Assembly: GCA_041738345.1 (NCBI GenBank)
Contig: JBGSPX010000037.1
Span: forward strand, 118,901-182,900
Length of the DNA: 64,000 bases
Reading direction: 5' to 3'
Source: Proteocatella sp041738345
GTDB taxonomy: Bacteria; Bacillota; Clostridia; Peptostreptococcales; Filifactoraceae
Position 1 is the stretch's first letter; each line of letters begins with the position of its first letter. The notes beneath the pieces were generated by a model. That model searched no databases. It saw only the letters and a list, made by a program, of their open reading frames with translations, and was not told the DNA's origin. Shown one piece after another: positions 34,923 to 41,551 of this stretch. The position numbers were made by a program, and so were the translations under genes.

Positions 34923-35042
34923 TTATTTTTGTTTCTTGATTTTTTTTATTATAATAGGTTCTTTTGTCTCAATTTCTACAACCGGTTTTTCAGTTACTGT
35001 TTTTTTCTTCTTTTTTAATTTATTTGGATTTTTATCTCCCAT
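34923..35042 (-). CDS. Lysine-rich 39-residue protein heading the glycosyltransferase block
   Basis: An ATG at 35042 follows a strong AAAAGGAG site by 9 bases. The 39-residue product has 16 lysines, beginning MGDKNPNKLKKKKKTV, then TEKPVVEIETKEPIII and KKIKKQK. It has no cysteine, no signal peptide and no hydrophobic span. It is the first gene after the promoter and leader terminator and precedes the glycosyltransferase by 46 bases. I do not recognise a family. It may be a regulatory or ribosome-associated peptide or the substrate of the neighbouring enzymes. None of these is shown by the sequence. Confidence 0.6.
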   Translation of the reverse strand: MGDKNPNKLKKKKKTVTEKPVVEIETKEPIIIKKIKKQK

Positions 35043-35094
35043 TTTATTTATCTCCTTTTCAACTTTTATCAATAAAGTTAACTTTATTTTGTAT

Positions 35095-35123
35095 AAAAAA
35101 ACGCCACTATATAATTATGGCGT
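35095..35123 (-). terminator. Leader terminator upstream of the lysine-rich protein gene
   Basis: On the minus strand ACGCCA and TGGCGT (35101-35123) form a stem with an 11-base loop followed directly by TTTTTTT. It lies about 55 bases after the predicted transcription start and 52 bases before the ATG, with no gene ending there. It therefore fits an attenuator. A possible leader peptide of 25 codons beginning ATGCTGTGCTAC runs through the stem. The remaining leader and the AT-rich stretch 35215-35330 show nothing else I can name. Confidence 0.6.
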
Positions 35124-35184
35124 ATGATAATTTTATTAATTTTTATATTGTAGCACAGCATTCGCCTCAGAATATTCTAAATTC

Positions 35185-35214
35185 AATATACCATTAAATA
35201 CAGTTCTTTGTCAA
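35185..35214 (-). promoter_or_regulatory. Promoter of the glycosyltransferase block
   Basis: TTGACA (35209-35214) and TATATT (35185-35190) on the minus strand have 18-base spacing. A 10-base palindrome AGAATATTCT covers the predicted start (35169-35178). Confidence 0.6.
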
Positions 35215-35402
35215 ATTTCATTATATTTTTATTTTTACATTTCTTTTATATTATAACTTAAAATTCAAAATATGCATTAAGATTATAAATTTTTATAATT
35301 TTTCCTATTTTTTTTATAAAATATCTAATTTTAGGGTATATTACAATCATGGACATGATTTTTTTGGAGTTTAAAACTATAACATATTGGAGGAATTTAT
35401 AC

Positions 35403-36311
35403 ATGAGACTTGTAACGCGTTCAGATTTTGATGGATTAATTTGTGGAATGCTATTAAAAGAGGCTGGGATTATCGATGAGTGGACTTTTGTTCATCCGAA
35501 AGATTTGCAGGATGGTTTGTTTACACCTACCGAAAATGATGTACTTGCAAATGTACCCTTTGTAAAAGGTTGCGGGATGTGGTTTGACCACCACACGTCT
35601 GAGGATGATAGACTTGGTTGGGATCAGAGCGTAAAAGGTGAAAGTAGATTAGCTCCTTCTGCCGCAAGAATTATTTATGAATATTACGGTGGAAAAGAAA
35701 AATTCCCTCTATACGACGATATGATTGAAGCTGTAGATAAAGTAGACTCAGGACAGCTTTCTAAGGATGATATATTAGACCCAAAAGGATGGGTACTCTT
35801 CGGCTTCATTTCTGACCCTAGGACTGGACTTGGTCGCTTTAGGGATTTTAGAATAAGTAACTATCAGCTTATGGAAGAACTTATAAATCACTTTAGAAAT
35901 TATAGTATAGAAGAAATACTAGAGCTTCCAGATGTAAAAGAACGTGTAGAACTTTATAAAAAACAAACAGAACTTTTTAAAGATATGATTTTTAAACATA
36001 CTAAAATCGAAAAAAATGTTATTGTTACAGACTTAAGAAACGTTGATATGATATACACTGGAAATAGGTTCTTAATATATAGCTTATATCCTGAGCAAAA
36101 TGTATCGCTTTGGATTGTAGATGGTAAGCAAAAACAAAATGTAAGCATTGCATGCGGTTATAGTGTATTAAATAGAAGCTGCAACGTTGACATAGGCGCG
36201 CTTATGTTAAAATATGGTGGTGGTGGTCACAAAATGGTAGGTACTTGTCAAGTCCCTTATGAAAGTTCCGATGCTACTATAGGAGAGCTTATTAAAGCGC
36301 TTTCTGTATAA
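35403..36311 (+). CDS. DHH-family phosphoesterase
   Basis: This protein has 302 residues from the ATG at 35403, which follows TTGGAGG. A frame open to 35349 has no such site. The N-terminus MRLVTRSDFDGLICGMLL holds the first Asp motif, and FDHHTSEDDR the DHH-type motif. The end carries a DHHA1-like glycine-rich patch GGGGHKMVGTCQVP. The family hydrolyses phosphodiester or phosphoanhydride bonds with manganese (exopolyphosphatase-like, nanoRNase or c-di-nucleotide enzymes). The subgroup is not clear. A weak promoter with TATATT at 35337-35342 precedes it. Confidence 0.85.
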   Translation: MRLVTRSDFDGLICGMLLKEAGIIDEWTFVHPKDLQDGLFTPTENDVLANVPFVKGCGMWFDHHTSEDDRLGWDQSVKGESRLAPSAARIIYEYYGGKEKFPLYDDMIEAVDKVDSGQLSKDDILDPKGWVLFGFISDPRTGLGRFRDFRISNYQLMEELINHFRNYSIEEILELPDVKERVELYKKQTELFKDMIFKHTKIEKNVIVTDLRNVDMIYTGNRFLIYSLYPEQNVSLWIVDGKQKQNVSIACGYSVLNRSCNVDIGALMLKYGGGGHKMVGTCQVPYESSDATIGELIKALSV

Positions 36312-36365
36312 AAATAATAAGTAAAATAATAGAAAAAAATATATTGATATTAATAGTTATAATTG

Positions 36366-36541
36366 AAATTGTGTGCATATATTTCCCCTCATTAGGGCTT
36401 CGCCTAGATATTCCATTTACGAAATGCAAAAAATCGCCTCGAAAACCGCTACGCTAAATCGAGGCTAAAAATTTTTAGCTTATTCTATGGAATTATCTAT
36501 GCTGCAGAATCCATTCAAGGAAATATATTGCACTACAATTT
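36366..36541. repeat. Imperfect 176-bp inverted-repeat element with nested stems (MITE-like or structured RNA)
   Basis: The outer arms 36366-36386 and 36519-36541 pair over 21 bases with two single-base bulges. An inner stem pairs TAGATATTCCAT (36405-36416) with ATGGAATTATCTA (36487-36499), with one bulge. The innermost stem is GCCTCGA/TCGAGGC (36436-36442, 36459-36465). A small side hairpin AGGGCTTCGCCT sits at 36393-36404. No open frame crosses it. It lies in the non-coding gap 36312-36706, after the DHH gene. Either a non-autonomous mobile element or a folded RNA is possible. Confidence 0.6.
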
Positions 36542-36583
36542 ATTTATACTTTTGATGTTTTTTTATCAATACTTTATTTTTTC

Positions 36584-36610
36584 AAAAAAATAAAGCCTCC
36601 AGAGAAGCTT
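36584..36610 (-). terminator. Probable hpt terminator
   Basis: On the minus strand AAGCTTC and GAGGCTT pair (one wobble) around TCTG and are followed by TATTTTTTT. Confidence 0.6.
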
Positions 36611-36645
36611 TTAATAAATTTTAATTGCAGTTGCACTTAGACAGT

Positions 36646-36688
36646 TTTGCCTACGACTTAAAACCAATGTTGGCAAATCGTAGGCAAA
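36646..36688. repeat. Inverted repeat downstream of hpt
   Basis: TTTGCCTACGA and TCGTAGGCAAA are perfect 11-base arms with a 21-base loop, 19 bases after the hpt stop. There is no T-run, so it may be a 3' stabilising hairpin preceding the terminator at 36584-36610. Confidence 0.5.
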
Positions 36689-36706
36689 TGATTTTAATTC
36701 TCTTTT

Positions 36707-37231
36707 CTATTCTTCAACATACCCGATGTAAGGAAGATTACGATATTTTTCTCCACAGTCTATTCCATATCCTACAACGAATTTATCTGGGATTTCAAAT
36801 CCTGTAAAATCAGCTACTACATCGCAAGTTCTTCTTTGTGGCTTGTCTAAAAGTGTACATATTTTAAAGCTTTTGCATCCTTTACGTTCAAAATAATCCT
36901 TAAGATATTTCATAGTAAGGCCTGTGTCTATTATATCTTCTACTATAAGCACATTTTGTCCTTCTACGACCGCATCTACGTCTTTTATTATTTTTACTAT
37001 TCCTGAACTCTTTGTAGACATCCCATAACTCGAAACCATCATAAAATCAAGAATTATATCATTATTGATTTCTCTCATAAGGTCTGTTACAAATACACAA
37101 GCTCCTTTTAGTACACCTACCATAACGATATCTTCATCACCAAAACATGCTTCGATATCCTTAGCCATTTCCTTTACTCTTTTAGCAATCTCTTCTTTAG
37201 AATAAAAAACTCCTGCGATATTAATATCCAT
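36707..37231 (-). CDS. hpt: Hypoxanthine phosphoribosyltransferase
   Basis: This 174-residue protein starts after AAAGAGGAG. It has the PRPP-binding loop VLIVEDIIDTGLTM (about 95-108), VGVLKGACVFVTDL and the purine-site region IPDKFVVGYGIDCGEKYRN. It converts hypoxanthine (and guanine) with PRPP to IMP (and GMP). The guanine deaminase nearby at 38838 would compete for guanine. It is transcribed after the DUF4364 gene with a 29-base gap, probably as one unit. Confidence 0.96.
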   Translation of the reverse strand: MDINIAGVFYSKEEIAKRVKEMAKDIEACFGDEDIVMVGVLKGACVFVTDLMREINNDIILDFMMVSSYGMSTKSSGIVKIIKDVDAVVEGQNVLIVEDIIDTGLTMKYLKDYFERKGCKSFKICTLLDKPQRRTCDVVADFTGFEIPDKFVVGYGIDCGEKYRNLPYIGYVEE

Positions 37232-37260
37232 TTACTACTCTCCTCTTTAAAATTGTATTT

Positions 37261-37809
37261 CTATTTATTATCTTCTCTTTTTTGAGTCAAAGCTGTTATT
37301 ATTTCTCCATATATATCTGAAGCAAACTGATCCCAATTTTTGCACATGTTTTTTGCTGTTTCTGCAGTAGGTACTTCTAAAGTAAGATTAATAAATGGTC
37401 TATCTTTATTTATAAGTTGAAGCACTACTTCAGTATTTCCAGTTTCTACATTCTTGCTATAATCAGCTTTTATCTCTTTATATCTATTAAATTTAGACAG
37501 ATTTTCCTCAAGATATTCTTCTAATTTCTTTTTATCAATTCCAAGCATTCTATTTTCAAAATAATTAAGTGCTGATTTTCCTCTTTCTGTTATTTGATAA
37601 TAAGCTTTTCGCTCAACCTCCATTTTTGAAATAAATGAAGATTTTTCAAGTTCAAATAAATACTGCTGCAGCGGAAAATATTCTATAATATCTGTTTCTA
37701 CAAATGTTTGGGTAATATTAAGATTTAAAAAAGGCTCATCAACCATATTTAATAAAAATAAAATATACAGTTTACTTTTGGTTAATTCGTCTTCTGACTT
37801 TCCATACAC
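37261..37809 (-). CDS. DUF4364 family protein, winged-helix type
   Basis: This 182-residue protein starts at GTG, with GGGGGTGGT about 8 bases before. Residues 10-100 look like a winged helix (KSKLYILFLLNMVDEPFLNL, YQITERGKSALNYFENRM), similar to PadR-like folds. Residues 110-182 form a second alpha/beta part ending in a helix. The family is found mainly in Clostridia, and its function is unknown. A DNA-binding regulatory role is inferred from the fold. It precedes hpt. Confidence 0.8.
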   Translation of the reverse strand: MYGKSEDELTKSKLYILFLLNMVDEPFLNLNITQTFVETDIIEYFPLQQYLFELEKSSFISKMEVERKAYYQITERGKSALNYFENRMLGIDKKKLEEYLEENLSKFNRYKEIKADYSKNVETGNTEVVLQLINKDRPFINLTLEVPTAETAKNMCKNWDQFASDIYGEIITALTQKREDNK

Positions 37810-37858
37810 AGGCTACCACCCCCGATTCTTATTTAACGTACTTTTTCATTATATCACA

Positions 37859-37894
37859 AAAAAGATGCTTTCAGCAATTTGAAAACATCTTTTT
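37859..37894. terminator. Terminator of the GNAT gene
   Basis: AAAAAGATG and CATCTTTTT are outer arms with an inner TTTCA/TGAAA stem. T-runs follow on both strands; it lies after the GNAT stop on the minus strand. Confidence 0.75.
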
Positions 37895-37932
37895 AATAAT
37901 CTTTTTAATAAGTTCAAGAGATATCCTTATTA

Positions 37933-38658
37933 TTAACACATACATTTTGCATAAGCAATGCTTTGAGAGCTTTTTAAAAAATGATGTCCCGTATATCCAG
38001 ATTCTATAAGTTTATTTTGCGACTCTATATCTTCGATGTTACAAAATATAAATTTAGGCCAGCAATCCTTACAAATAACACTTAGGTCTCTCGATAAGAT
38101 ATATCTCAAATACCCATCATGCTCCTTTGTTGCATATTTCTTTTTCAAATTTCTAACTTTTAACTCTCCGCCCATTATATTATTTAAGCTTACAGGATTA
38201 TAAGGAGACACAGTGCAAAACAAATACCTATATCCATTAGCTACCGACCATTTTGTAGCATAATCCAAAGTCAATTTTTGTAGCCCTAAACCTCTAAAAT
38301 CCGGATGTACTACGGTAGTTTCTAAATGAACCACTTTATGAAATTCAGATTTTTGAAGATAAACATCATTGCCCATATTATGACTGTTCTCGCCCGGAAC
38401 ATTTATAAACCTATATGCTGCCAATCGACCTTCATTTGTATATATTCCAAAAATTATACCTTTATCATTAAGTGCTGCTACCAGTTCTTCCTCTGTATCT
38501 CTAACAAATATTTCTTTTCGAGTTATTTGCTCATATATATAATCTTGAAGTTTTAAGACCTCATGAATTTCCTTTGGCTCCACATATTTCACATAAAAAT
38601 CCATATTTTGCTTAGCTTTCGAATGCTTGTTTACCAAAGATATACTGTTTCCAACCAT
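37933..38658 (-). CDS. GNAT-family acetyltransferase
   Basis: This protein has 241 residues. The acetyl-CoA loop is visible in LETTVVHPDFRGLGLQKLTL (about 115-134), matching the V-x-P-x-x-R/Q-x-x-G-x-G/A rule, with preceding strand YRFINVPGEN and following helix AVANGY-like WSVANGYRY. The C-terminal 60 residues are cysteine-rich (VICKDCWPKFIFCNIE, KCMC) and not part of the core fold. The substrate is unknown. The N-terminal 20 residues are polar and the ATG at 38658 follows AAAGGAG. It is divergent from guaD. Confidence 0.8.
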   Translation of the reverse strand: MVGNSISLVNKHSKAKQNMDFYVKYVEPKEIHEVLKLQDYIYEQITRKEIFVRDTEEELVAALNDKGIIFGIYTNEGRLAAYRFINVPGENSHNMGNDVYLQKSEFHKVVHLETTVVHPDFRGLGLQKLTLDYATKWSVANGYRYLFCTVSPYNPVSLNNIMGGELKVRNLKKKYATKEHDGYLRYILSRDLSVICKDCWPKFIFCNIEDIESQNKLIESGYTGHHFLKSSQSIAYAKCMC

Positions 38659-38694
38659 ATAAATCTCCTTTCTCCAAAATATTCTGATTTAATT

Positions 38695-38723
38695 AGCGTA
38701 TCACATTGACAGAATAGTGTCAA
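38695..38723 (-). promoter_or_regulatory. GNAT gene promoter overlapped by a palindrome
   Basis: TTGACA-GAATAG-TGTCAA (38706-38723) is a perfect inverted repeat. Read on the minus strand its TTGACA (38718-38723) is 17 bases from TACGCT (38695-38700), a fair -10 box. A repressor at the repeat would block this promoter. Confidence 0.45.
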
Positions 38724-38760
38724 AATTTAGTATTTAATTTTTTGTATTAATTTATACTTA

Positions 38761-38789
38761 TTGAATTAGAATTCGCATAATGTTAAAAT
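38761..38789 (+). promoter_or_regulatory. Promoter of guaD
   Basis: TTGAAT (38761-38766) and TAAAAT (38784-38789) have 17-base spacing. No purine riboswitch is visible in the leader. Confidence 0.55.
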
Positions 38790-38837
38790 GGAGTTAGAAT
38801 TGGAAATATTAAAGTTAATTTGGAAGGAAAATAAAAT

Positions 38838-40100
38838 ATGGTTAATATATATAAAGGAAATATTATTTTTACACCTGAAAAAGACTCTTTTGAAATAATT
38901 GAAAATGGATATATTTGTGTGGAAAACGGATTAATTTTAGAGATATGTAATGAAATGCCAAAAATCTACAAGGATTATACATTTACAGATTTTGAAAATA
39001 AGTTAATAATTCCCGGCTTTACTGATTTACACGTTCATGCCCCTCAATTTCCTAATAGAGGCCTTGGGCTTGATGAACAGCTCCTACTTTGGTTAGATAA
39101 ATATACATTTCCAGAAGAAGCTAAATATGCGAATTTAGATTATGCTGAAAAAGTATACACTAAAGTTGCACAGCTTTTTTTAAGGTACGGAACTACTCGT
39201 GCAGTTGTATTTGGAACTATTCATAACGAAAGCACTATGCTTTTAATGGATATATTTAATAAATTTAAAATTCCTGCATTTGTAGGAAAAGTTAATATGG
39301 ATAGGAATTCACCTGACTTTCTGCAAGAAACTACGGAAGAATCTTTACAAAAAACTATCGAATGGATTGAAAAAACTGAAGCCAAATACGACTTTGTAAA
39401 ACCTATAATAACGCCTAGATTTTCACCAACTTGCACAAAAGAATTAATGAGTAAACTTGGTGAAATGGCTAATAAGCATAAACTTGCTATCCAAACACAT
39501 ATCTCTGAAAATCAAGATGAAGTTATGCTTGTAAAAGAGCTTCATCCTGAAAATAAAAATTATGCGCAGGTTTATGATGAGTGTAATCTTTTAAATGAAA
39601 AAACAATTCTTGCTCACTGCGTTTATAATACTGATGAAGAACTTGCTATAATGAAAGAAAAAAATGTATATGTTGCACACTGTCCTAATGCGAATTATAA
39701 TCTTGCAAGTGGGATAATGCCGCTTAGAAAATTTCTGAATCTGCAAATAAATGTAGGGCTAGGTACCGACATAGGTGCGGGTCATGAAATATCTATTCCA
39801 CAAGTTATGAGAAGTGTTATACAGTCTTCTAAAATAGCTTGGCTTAATTCAAACAAAGCACTATCTCCAATATCTCTTTCTGAAGCTTTTTATTTAGGAA
39901 CTAAATCAGGAGGAAGCTTTTTTGGAAAAGTGGGGAGTTTTGAAAAAGGATATGAGTTTGATGCCCTTATAATTGATGACACTGAACTTGATATTGGTTT
40001 TGAAAAAACATTACAAGAACGGATAGAACGTTTTATCTACACAGGTGATGACAGACATATAGTAAAAAGATTTATAAAAGGGAAGGAAATAGCAGTTTAA
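38838..40100 (+). CDS. guaD: Guanine deaminase
   Basis: This 420-residue protein starts at ATG after TTGGAAGGA. It is a zinc amidohydrolase. The metal ligands are in DLHVHAPQFPNRG (HxH), IQTHISEN, LAHCVY and LGTDIGAG, with the guanine-specific region SPTCTKEL following FSP. It deaminates guanine to xanthine. With hpt in the neighbourhood this is a purine salvage or catabolism context. The gene ends inside a 26-bp perfect palindrome shared with the convergent lipoprotein gene, so both proteins end in EIAV. Confidence 0.93.
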   Translation: MVNIYKGNIIFTPEKDSFEIIENGYICVENGLILEICNEMPKIYKDYTFTDFENKLIIPGFTDLHVHAPQFPNRGLGLDEQLLLWLDKYTFPEEAKYANLDYAEKVYTKVAQLFLRYGTTRAVVFGTIHNESTMLLMDIFNKFKIPAFVGKVNMDRNSPDFLQETTEESLQKTIEWIEKTEAKYDFVKPIITPRFSPTCTKELMSKLGEMANKHKLAIQTHISENQDEVMLVKELHPENKNYAQVYDECNLLNEKTILAHCVYNTDEELAIMKEKNVYVAHCPNANYNLASGIMPLRKFLNLQINVGLGTDIGAGHEISIPQVMRSVIQSSKIAWLNSNKALSPISLSEAFYLGTKSGGSFFGKVGSFEKGYEFDALIIDDTELDIGFEKTLQERIERFIYTGDDRHIVKRFIKGKEIAV

Positions 40101-40111
40101 ACTGCTATTTC
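40086..40111. terminator. 26-bp palindrome at the overlapping ends of two convergent genes
   Basis: GAAATAGCAGTTT (40086-40098) and AAACTGCTATTTC (40099-40111) are perfectly complementary. The stop codons of guaD and the lipoprotein gene overlap by 4 bases at the centre (40097-40100). Each strand would form a hairpin, but the T-run is short, so termination is inferred. Confidence 0.6.
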
Positions 40112-41107
40112 TGCCCCTTCAAAAGCTTTATGATTCTCATCAAGTCCAAGCGCTTTAAGAGTTGTCTTATTTACTTTTTTGATGAATACATTTGAATTTT
40201 CTACTGGAATTTCATTTATTGGAGTCTTGTCTTTTAGAATTTTAACCGCCATATCTGCCGACTGTCTTCCAAGCTCTTTGTAACTTATCCCTACTGATAT
40301 AAGAGCGCCATCATCTACGAAACTAGATACTGCCGATATTGTAATAAGCCCTTTTTCTTTTGCAATTTTTGAAACAAGCTCCATAGATGAAGCTATCATA
40401 TTGTCATTTATAAGCACTAATGCCTGTGATTTTTTACTTACCGACTCAAGTGCCTGATTTATTTCATTTATCGATGCTATTCCTACTGTTGTAACATCTA
40501 TATTTTTAGCTGATGCCACCTTTTCAATGTTTTCAATTTGAATTTGTGAGTTTGATTCACTAGTATTGTATACGATTCCAATATTTTCTATATCAGGTTT
40601 CAAACTCTTTAAAATCTCCATTATCTGATCTAAATTCTCTTCAGATACTTCATCTGTAACTCCAGTTATATTTGCTTCTGGAGTTTCTTTGTTTGCTACA
40701 AGTCCTGAAAACACTGGATCTGAAACTGCTGTGAATATTACAGGAGTTTTACTTTCTTTAGTAGCATTTTGAGCTGCCTGAGATGTTGGTGTAGCTATAG
40801 AAAGTATTAAATCTGACTTATCACTTACAAATTTTTCTGCTATCATCTGAGCATTTGCTATATCTCCTTGAGCATCTTGAACTGTTATATCTGCATCGAT
40901 TCCAAGTTCTTTAAGTCTTTCTGTAAATCCATCTCTTGCCGCATTAAGCGCTGGATGGTCTACTATTTGAGTTATTCCTATTTTAAACTTAGCCGTTTCT
41001 GCCGAAGATGTTTCATTTGAAGAGTTTTCCGATGCTTTTGAGCTACATCCGGTAAGCATAAGTGATCCTATTGTAAGTATTGCTATGGCTTTTGATAATT
41101 TTTTCAT
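40097..41107 (-). CDS. ABC transporter substrate-binding lipoprotein (TrpX-like)
   Basis: This 336-residue protein has a lipoprotein signal with lipobox LMLTGC (Cys at about 21) and a Ser/Asn/Glu-rich linker. The mature domain has the type I binding-protein fold of the ABC_sub_bind family: KIGITQIVDHPALNAARDGF, QDAQGDIANAQMIAEKF, IATPTSQAAQNA, FTAVSDPV, GIVYNTSESNS and ISVGISYKELG. Members with tryptophan or related aromatic substrates are known in Bacillota. No permease or ATPase gene is adjacent. It is preceded by a T-box leader, so it is induced on shortage of one charged tRNA. The guessed specifier is UUC (phenylalanine), which would point to aromatic amino acid uptake. Confidence 0.85.
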   Translation of the reverse strand: MKKLSKAIAILTIGSLMLTGCSSKASENSSNETSSAETAKFKIGITQIVDHPALNAARDGFTERLKELGIDADITVQDAQGDIANAQMIAEKFVSDKSDLILSIATPTSQAAQNATKESKTPVIFTAVSDPVFSGLVANKETPEANITGVTDEVSEENLDQIMEILKSLKPDIENIGIVYNTSESNSQIQIENIEKVASAKNIDVTTVGIASINEINQALESVSKKSQALVLINDNMIASSMELVSKIAKEKGLITISAVSSFVDDGALISVGISYKELGRQSADMAVKILKDKTPINEIPVENSNVFIKKVNKTTLKALGLDENHKAFEGAEIAV

Positions 41108-41208
41108 TTTGTTATTCCTCTCTTTTCTAAATTAAAATTTGCAATTTTTATGCGTTTAATTTTGTAAAGATTTGATTGATGGGTACTTTTTTCTCTGGCC
41201 AGAGCAAT

Positions 41209-41503
41209 AAAAAAGTCCCTATAACAACAAAGTCTGTTGTTATAGGGACGAAAATTCTTTCGCGGTACCACCCTAATTATAGCATAAGCTATATCTCAAT
41301 CAAGATCTGACAATCTCTAACTCTGTAACGTGAGTACACGTGCCTGTCTACTTGAAAATATGTTTTAAAATATTTTCGTTTAACTAGCCTGCTAAGTAGT
41401 GAACAATATATACTTCTCTGTATCGATTCTCACCATCCATCGACTCTCTGAAACATCTGAAATATTTTTTTCTACCTCATCGCATTTAATTGTATTTATC
41501 TTG
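41209..41503 (-). ncRNA. T-box riboswitch leader with terminator
   Basis: On the minus strand the T-box AGGGTGGTACCGCG is exact (41261-41274). Downstream is the terminator: perfect 15-base arms 41215-41229 and 41235-41249 followed by TTTTTT (41209-41214). Stem I is visible in the 5' half, with AGAGAG, the distal loop region GGATGGTGAGAATCGAT and basal AGGTAG/CTACTT. The likely specifier is UUC at 41401-41403, followed by A as the rule requires. The neighbouring register would be GUU. T-box leaders bind uncharged tRNA and permit readthrough. A small palindrome CTCTGGCCAGAG lies between terminator and gene (41193-41204). Confidence 0.93.
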
Positions 41504-41509
41504 TTAGCA

Positions 41510-41538
41510 ATGATACGCTGTTTTTTTATACTTGTCAA
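41510..41538 (-). promoter_or_regulatory. Promoter of the T-box transcript
   Basis: TTGACA (41533-41538) and TATCAT (41510-41515), 17 bases apart on the minus strand. It begins 13 bases after the pyk stop codon. Confidence 0.75.
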
Positions 41539-41551
41539 GCTTTTTTATTTT

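Noticed and set aside
38659..38837. Purine riboswitch upstream of guaD
   Set aside because: The conserved purine aptamer core is not visible; only a promoter and a palindrome are.
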